Source: Agrococcus sp. Marseille-P2731 (lineage in GTDB: Bacteria; Actinomycetota; Actinomycetes; Actinomycetales; Microbacteriaceae). Taken from it: 64,000 nt of DNA. The notes beneath the pieces are model-generated. The model made no database searches. It saw only the letters and a program-made list of their open reading frames with translations, and was not told where the DNA came from. The stretch's first letter is position 1. Every line of letters begins with the position of its first letter. The DNA lies in NCBI RefSeq assembly GCF_900117395.1, contig NZ_FPEG01000002.1:124001-188000 (forward strand), written 5' to 3'. Both the position numbers and the translations under genes were made by a program. This document shows, piece after piece, positions 61,006 to 64,000 of the stretch.

Positions 61006-62558
61006 GCGACGAGCTCGCGGGCGAGACGCCCGACATCGACGACCGCATCCTCGCCTCGCTCGAGCACGCCGAGGCGGCGGAGGCCGCCTATCAGGCGCTG
61101 CTCGAGCGAGCGGGGGAGCAGGCGGTCGAGCCGCGCATCGAGGCGACCCGGCGCGCCGTCGAGCTGCTGGGCGACCCGCAGCGGGCGTTCCGCATCATCC
61201 ACATCACCGGCACCAACGGCAAGGGCTCGACGGCCCGCATCGCCGATGCGCTGCTGCGCGCGCACGGCCTGCGGACGGGCGTGCTCACGAGCCCGCACCT
61301 CGAGCGCGTCAACGAGCGCATCACGATCGACGGCGAGCCCGTCTCCGACGAGGCCTTCGCGCGCGGCTACGAGGACATCGAGCCGTTCCTCCAGATGGTC
61401 GACGCAGAGCTGGCCGAGCGGGGTGAGCGCCGGCTGACGTTCTTCGAGGCGTTCACGGTGCTCGCCTTCGCGATCATGGCGGATGCGCCGGTCGACGTCG
61501 CGGTGCTGGAGGTCGGCATGGGCGGCACCTGGGATTCGACGAACGTCGCCGACGGCGACGTCGCGGTCATCACGCCAATCGCCCTCGACCACACGAACCG
61601 GCTCGGCTCGACGGTCGAGGCGATCGCGCGCGAGAAGGCCGGCATCATCAAGCCCGACGCGATCGTCGTCTCTGCAGCCCAGGCGCCGGAGGCGCTCGCC
61701 GTGCTCGAGGCCCGCGCCGCGGAGGTGGGCGCGCGGCTGCTGCTCGACGGGCGCGACTTCTCGCTCGTGGAGCAGTCGGTCGCGGTCGGCGGCCAGCTGC
61801 TCACCGTGCGCGGCCTCGCGGCCGAGTACATCGACCAGCTCGTGCCGCTCATGGGCGCGCACCAGGGGCGCAACGCCGCCCTCGCGCTCGTGGCGGTCGA
61901 GGCGTTCCTCGGCGGCGGCTCGCAGCCGATGACCGCCGAGGTGCTCGCCGACGGCTTCGCGGCGGCGACCTCGCCCGGCAGGCTCGACACCATCGGCGCG
62001 GACCCCCTCGTCATCGCCGACGCCGCGCACAACCCGCACGGCGCCGCCTCGCTGCGCGCCGCGCTCGGGGAGTACTTCGGGCTCGAGCGCGTCACGCTCG
62101 TGCTCGGCGTGCTGGTCGGGAAGGACGCGACGGGTGTGCTCACGGAGCTCGAGAGCGTGATCGACGAGGTCGTCGTGACGCAGTCGACCTCCGAGCGCGC
62201 GCTCGACGCCGACGAGCTCGCCGCGCAGGCGGTCGCGGTGCTCGGCGCCGAGCGCGTGCTCGTCGAGACCGACCTGGCGACCGCGGTCGAGACCGCGCGC
62301 GACGCGGCGGCCGACCGCCAGGGCGCCGTGGTCGTGACCGGCTCGGTCACGCTGCTGGGCGACGTGATCGGTCACGCCCGTGAGGCGGGCTGGTTGCTGC
62401 GGCCGGATGCGCGCCGGCAGGCGGCGACGGTGCAGCTGGATGCGCCGGAGCTGGAGGCCGAGGGCTTCGGTGGTGCCGGCATCGCTGCGGCCGGCCTCGA
62501 CGCGGGCGACATCGACGGTGTCGGAGCTGCCGAAACCGGCGAGGAGGACGACCGATGA
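61002..62558 (+). CDS. folC: folylpolyglutamate synthase / dihydrofolate synthase
   Basis: A 518-residue Mur-ligase-like enzyme that adds glutamates to folates. The P-loop is [10 protein letters not shown] (68-77), and [23 protein letters not shown] and DAAHNPHG are the other active-site segments. The C-terminus extends about 40 residues beyond the family core and is Ala/Gly/Glu-rich. It overlaps ileS and the DUF4233 gene by 4 nt each, so it falls under the T-box. Confidence 0.95.
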   Translation: MSDELAGETPDIDDRILASLEHAEAAEAAYQALLERAGEQAVEPRIEATRRAVELLGDPQRAFRIIHITGTNGKGSTARIADALLRAHGLRTGVLTSPHLERVNERITIDGEPVSDEAFARGYEDIEPFLQMVDAELAERGERRLTFFEAFTVLAFAIMADAPVDVAVLEVGMGGTWDSTNVADGDVAVITPIALDHTNRLGSTVEAIAREKAGIIKPDAIVVSAAQAPEALAVLEARAAEVGARLLLDGRDFSLVEQSVAVGGQLLTVRGLAAEYIDQLVPLMGAHQGRNAALALVAVEAFLGGGSQPMTAEVLADGFAAATSPGRLDTIGADPLVIADAAHNPHGAASLRAALGEYFGLERVTLVLGVLVGKDATGVLTELESVIDEVVVTQSTSERALDADELAAQAVAVLGAERVLVETDLATAVETARDAAADRQGAVVVTGSVTLLGDVIGHAREAGWLLRPDARRQAATVQLDAPELEAEGFGGAGIAAAGLDAGDIDGVGAAETGEEDDR

Positions 62559-62959
62559 GCGACGAGACCCCGACACCCGCGCGGGCCCGCAAGCCCCGCC
62601 CGCAGCGCGGCGCCATGGAGGCGCTGCTGCGCATCGTGCACACCCTCGAGGTGTGCGCGCTCGCCTTCGGCGCGCTGGCCGCCTGGGGCGTCTCGCGCGA
62701 CTGGCCGCAGCCGGTGGCGTTCGGGGCCGTCGCGCTGCTGCTCATCCTCAGCATGCGCGTGCTCGGGCGGCCGTGGGGCTGGATCGTCAGCCTCGTCGCG
62801 CAGATCGCGGTGGGCCTGCTGGTGCTCGTCGAGGTGGTCTGGGGCCTCGTCGCGCTCGTGTTCATCATCCTGTGGATCTTCTGCTTCGTGAAGGCGCGCG
62901 GCATCGAGCACCGCCGCCTCGCTGCAGGCCTCGACCCGCGCGGAGCCCCCGGCACCTGA
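62555..62959 (+). CDS. DUF4233 membrane protein
   Basis: A 134-residue protein with a basic N-terminus and four hydrophobic helices. The family has no known function and usually lies between folC and ndk in actinobacteria, as here. The ATG overlaps the folC stop as ATGA. Confidence 0.88.
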   Translation: MSDETPTPARARKPRPQRGAMEALLRIVHTLEVCALAFGALAAWGVSRDWPQPVAFGAVALLLILSMRVLGRPWGWIVSLVAQIAVGLLVLVEVVWGLVALVFIILWIFCFVKARGIEHRRLAAGLDPRGAPGT

Positions 62960-63025
62960 CCCGCGCCTCCGCCCTTCCGGCCGGCGCCGCGCGCAGTCGC
63001 CCGGAGATTCTCCGGACCCGAGAGG

Positions 63026-63050
63026 CGCCGGCTGGACCATCCAGCCGGCG
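63026..63050. terminator. hairpin between the folC operon and ndk
   Basis: A perfect 10-bp stem CGCCGGCTGG / CCAGCCGGCG has a 5-nt loop ACCAT. No T-run follows. It may end the ileS-folC transcript. Confidence 0.5.
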
Positions 63051-63130
63051 ACCCGCTCCGGTGTGGAAGCTCCGGGCGGTCGCGCGAGACGGCACGCTCG
63101 GCCGCGGTCGGGGCGGGTCGACGTGCTCGG

Positions 63131-63136
63131 TACGCT
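63131..63136 (+). promoter_or_regulatory. -10 box (TACGCT) for ndk
   Basis: TACGCT is 7 nt before ATG 63144, with no ribosome binding site. An in-frame GTG at 63138 is directly next to the box and less likely. Confidence 0.5.
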
Positions 63137-63143
63137 GGTGAGC

Positions 63144-63554
63144 ATGCAGAGCACCCTCGTCCTCATCAAGCCCGACGGCGTCCAGCGACAGCTGACGGGC
63201 ACCATCCTCGCCCGCATCGAGGCGAAGGGCTACGTCATCGCCGACCTGCGCCTGGTGCAGCCCGACAAGGCGCTGCTCGAGGAGCACTACGCCGAGCACC
63301 AGGGCAAGCCCTTCTTCGAGCCGCTCGTCGAGTTCATGCTCTCCGGTCCCTCGGTGGCGATCCGCCTCGAGGGCGACCGGGTCATCGAGGGCTTCCGCTC
63401 GCTCGCCGGCACGACCGACCCGACCACGGCCGCGCCCGGCACGATCCGCGGCGACCTGGGCCGCGATTGGGGCCTCAAGGTGCAGCAGAACCTCGTGCAC
63501 GGCTCCGACTCCGAGGAGTCGGCGGCGCGCGAGCTCGCGCTCTGGTTCTCCTGA
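63144..63554 (+). CDS. ndk: nucleoside diphosphate kinase
   Basis: A 136-residue kinase that equalises nucleoside triphosphate pools. [14 protein letters not shown] at the N-terminus and the phospho-His H119 in [12 protein letters not shown] are diagnostic. The start at ATG 63144 gives the standard family length. Confidence 0.97.
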   Translation: MQSTLVLIKPDGVQRQLTGTILARIEAKGYVIADLRLVQPDKALLEEHYAEHQGKPFFEPLVEFMLSGPSVAIRLEGDRVIEGFRSLAGTTDPTTAAPGTIRGDLGRDWGLKVQQNLVHGSDSEESAARELALWFS

Positions 63555-63571
63555 GCTGAGACGACGGGACG

Positions 63572-63599
63572 ATGCGGGCCGGCCTGAGGGCTGGCCCGC
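63572..63599. terminator. possible terminator between ndk and the VKOR gene
   Basis: TGCGGGCC / GGCCCGCA form an 8-bp stem with a 12-nt loop between two convergent genes. No T-run is present. Confidence 0.45.
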
Positions 63600-63608
63600 A
63601 GCCGTCGC

Positions 63609-64000
63609 CTAGAAGCCCGCGAGCAGGTAGCGCGGGATGCCCGGCAGCACGACCATGATCGTCACGACCATGATCACCGCGAGCGCGAGCGAGAGCACCC
63701 AGCCCCACGACTGCACCTTCGCGAGCGAGCGGCGGATGCCGGCGGGCGCGGGCAGCGCCCCGGAGCCGAAGCCCCACACCCAGAGGGGGAACGCCATCGC
63801 GTACATCCCCATCCACACCAAGAAGCACCACGGGCATACGAAGCCCAGCACGAAGATCGACTGCTGCGCGAGCCACAGCACGAACACGAGGCCGACGAGC
63901 ACGCCGATGGAGAAGACCGTCCACACCCAGCGGGGCAGCGGCACGCGAGCGAGCGCGAGCACACCCACGAGGATCGGAGCCGGGAACGCCATGAGCCCGA
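63609..64000 (-). CDS. vitamin K epoxide reductase family protein (N-terminus missing)
   Basis: A membrane protein cut by the window edge; the frame stays open past 64000. At least four helices are visible, and the quinone-reactive CPWC motif is in GFVCPWCFLVW. Bacterial VKOR reoxidises DsbA-like proteins with quinone, forming disulfides outside the membrane. ATG 63992 would be an internal start; the upstream loop cysteines are outside the window, so function is inferred from CPWC alone. Confidence 0.8.
   Translation of the reverse strand, partial: GLMAFPAPILVGVLALARVPLPRWVWTVFSIGVLVGLVFVLWLAQQSIFVLGFVCPWCFLVWMGMYAMAFPLWVWGFGSGALPAPAGIRRSLAKVQSWGWVLSLALAVIMVVTIMVVLPGIPRYLLAGF

Overview
The window is a chromosomal segment of a very GC-rich actinobacterium, most likely a member of Microbacteriaceae (Agrococcus-like is my best guess, not proven). 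The evidence is the uniform GC-rich codon use, the frequent TANNNT boxes 6-8 nt before start codons (leaderless genes), an ultrashort ileS T-box leader, mycothiol-linked and SigK/RskA-type genes, and gene clusters that match M. tuberculosis in order. Nearly all of it is core genome. I see no prophage, insertion sequence, CRISPR array or rRNA. Two tRNA genes are present, Gly(TCC) and Pro(TGG).

Layout. 1-8.8 kb: end of an RluA-type pseudouridine synthase, dnaE, a tandem intergenic repeat, a DUF222/HNH nuclease gene, then hisD-nrdR-pyrD. 8.8-14.5 kb: DUF3043 protein, M20 dipeptidase, erpA and the ctaC-ctaD-ctaF cytochrome oxidase operon. 14.5-20.2 kb (minus strand): FAD dehydrogenase, truncated haemoglobin, MscS channel, aminopeptidase N. 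20.3-22.5 kb: Rv2466c-like oxidoreductase, rpiB and a Nei-type glycosylase. 22.5-27.2 kb: lipoprotein, tRNA-Gly, GH1 beta-glucosidase and a transporter/2-hydroxyacid dehydrogenase operon with a candidate operator. 27.3-33.7 kb: an MPT70/MPT83-like fasciclin lipoprotein divergent from a DipZ-type thiol-redox membrane protein, then tRNA-Pro, PAP2 phosphatase, EamA permease and the rskA-sigK pair. 33.9-38.8 kb: tig, clpP1-clpP2, a CopC-like protein and clpX. 38.8-42.8 kb: an iron(III)-siderophore importer behind a DtxR/IdeR-type box. 42.8-54.5 kb: M3 peptidase, methyltransferase, valS, fructosamine-kinase-like gene, YigZ/IMPACT protein, MHS transporter divergent from a TetR regulator, and an aminodeoxychorismate-lyase-like gene. 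54.6-64 kb: a two-component system with a DUF4097-like protein, the T-box-controlled ileS-folC-DUF4233 operon, ndk, and a truncated VKOR gene at the edge.

The most interesting system is the SigK-type regulon. The sigma factor gene, the fasciclin gene and the dipZ gene each carry a matching promoter: CAATCC or CCATCC, exactly 15 bp, then CCGAAC or CCGAAG. This recreates outside Mycobacterium the SigK-RskA-MPT70/83-DipZ arrangement known from M. tuberculosis. Other points worth a second look are the repeats beside the HNH nuclease gene and the abrupt codon-usage switch inside it, a duplicated palindromic element and a (GCGGC)6 microsatellite upstream of the YigZ-family gene, tandem repeats on both sides of the fructosamine-kinase-like gene, and a one-cysteine (CPWA) Rv2466c homologue.
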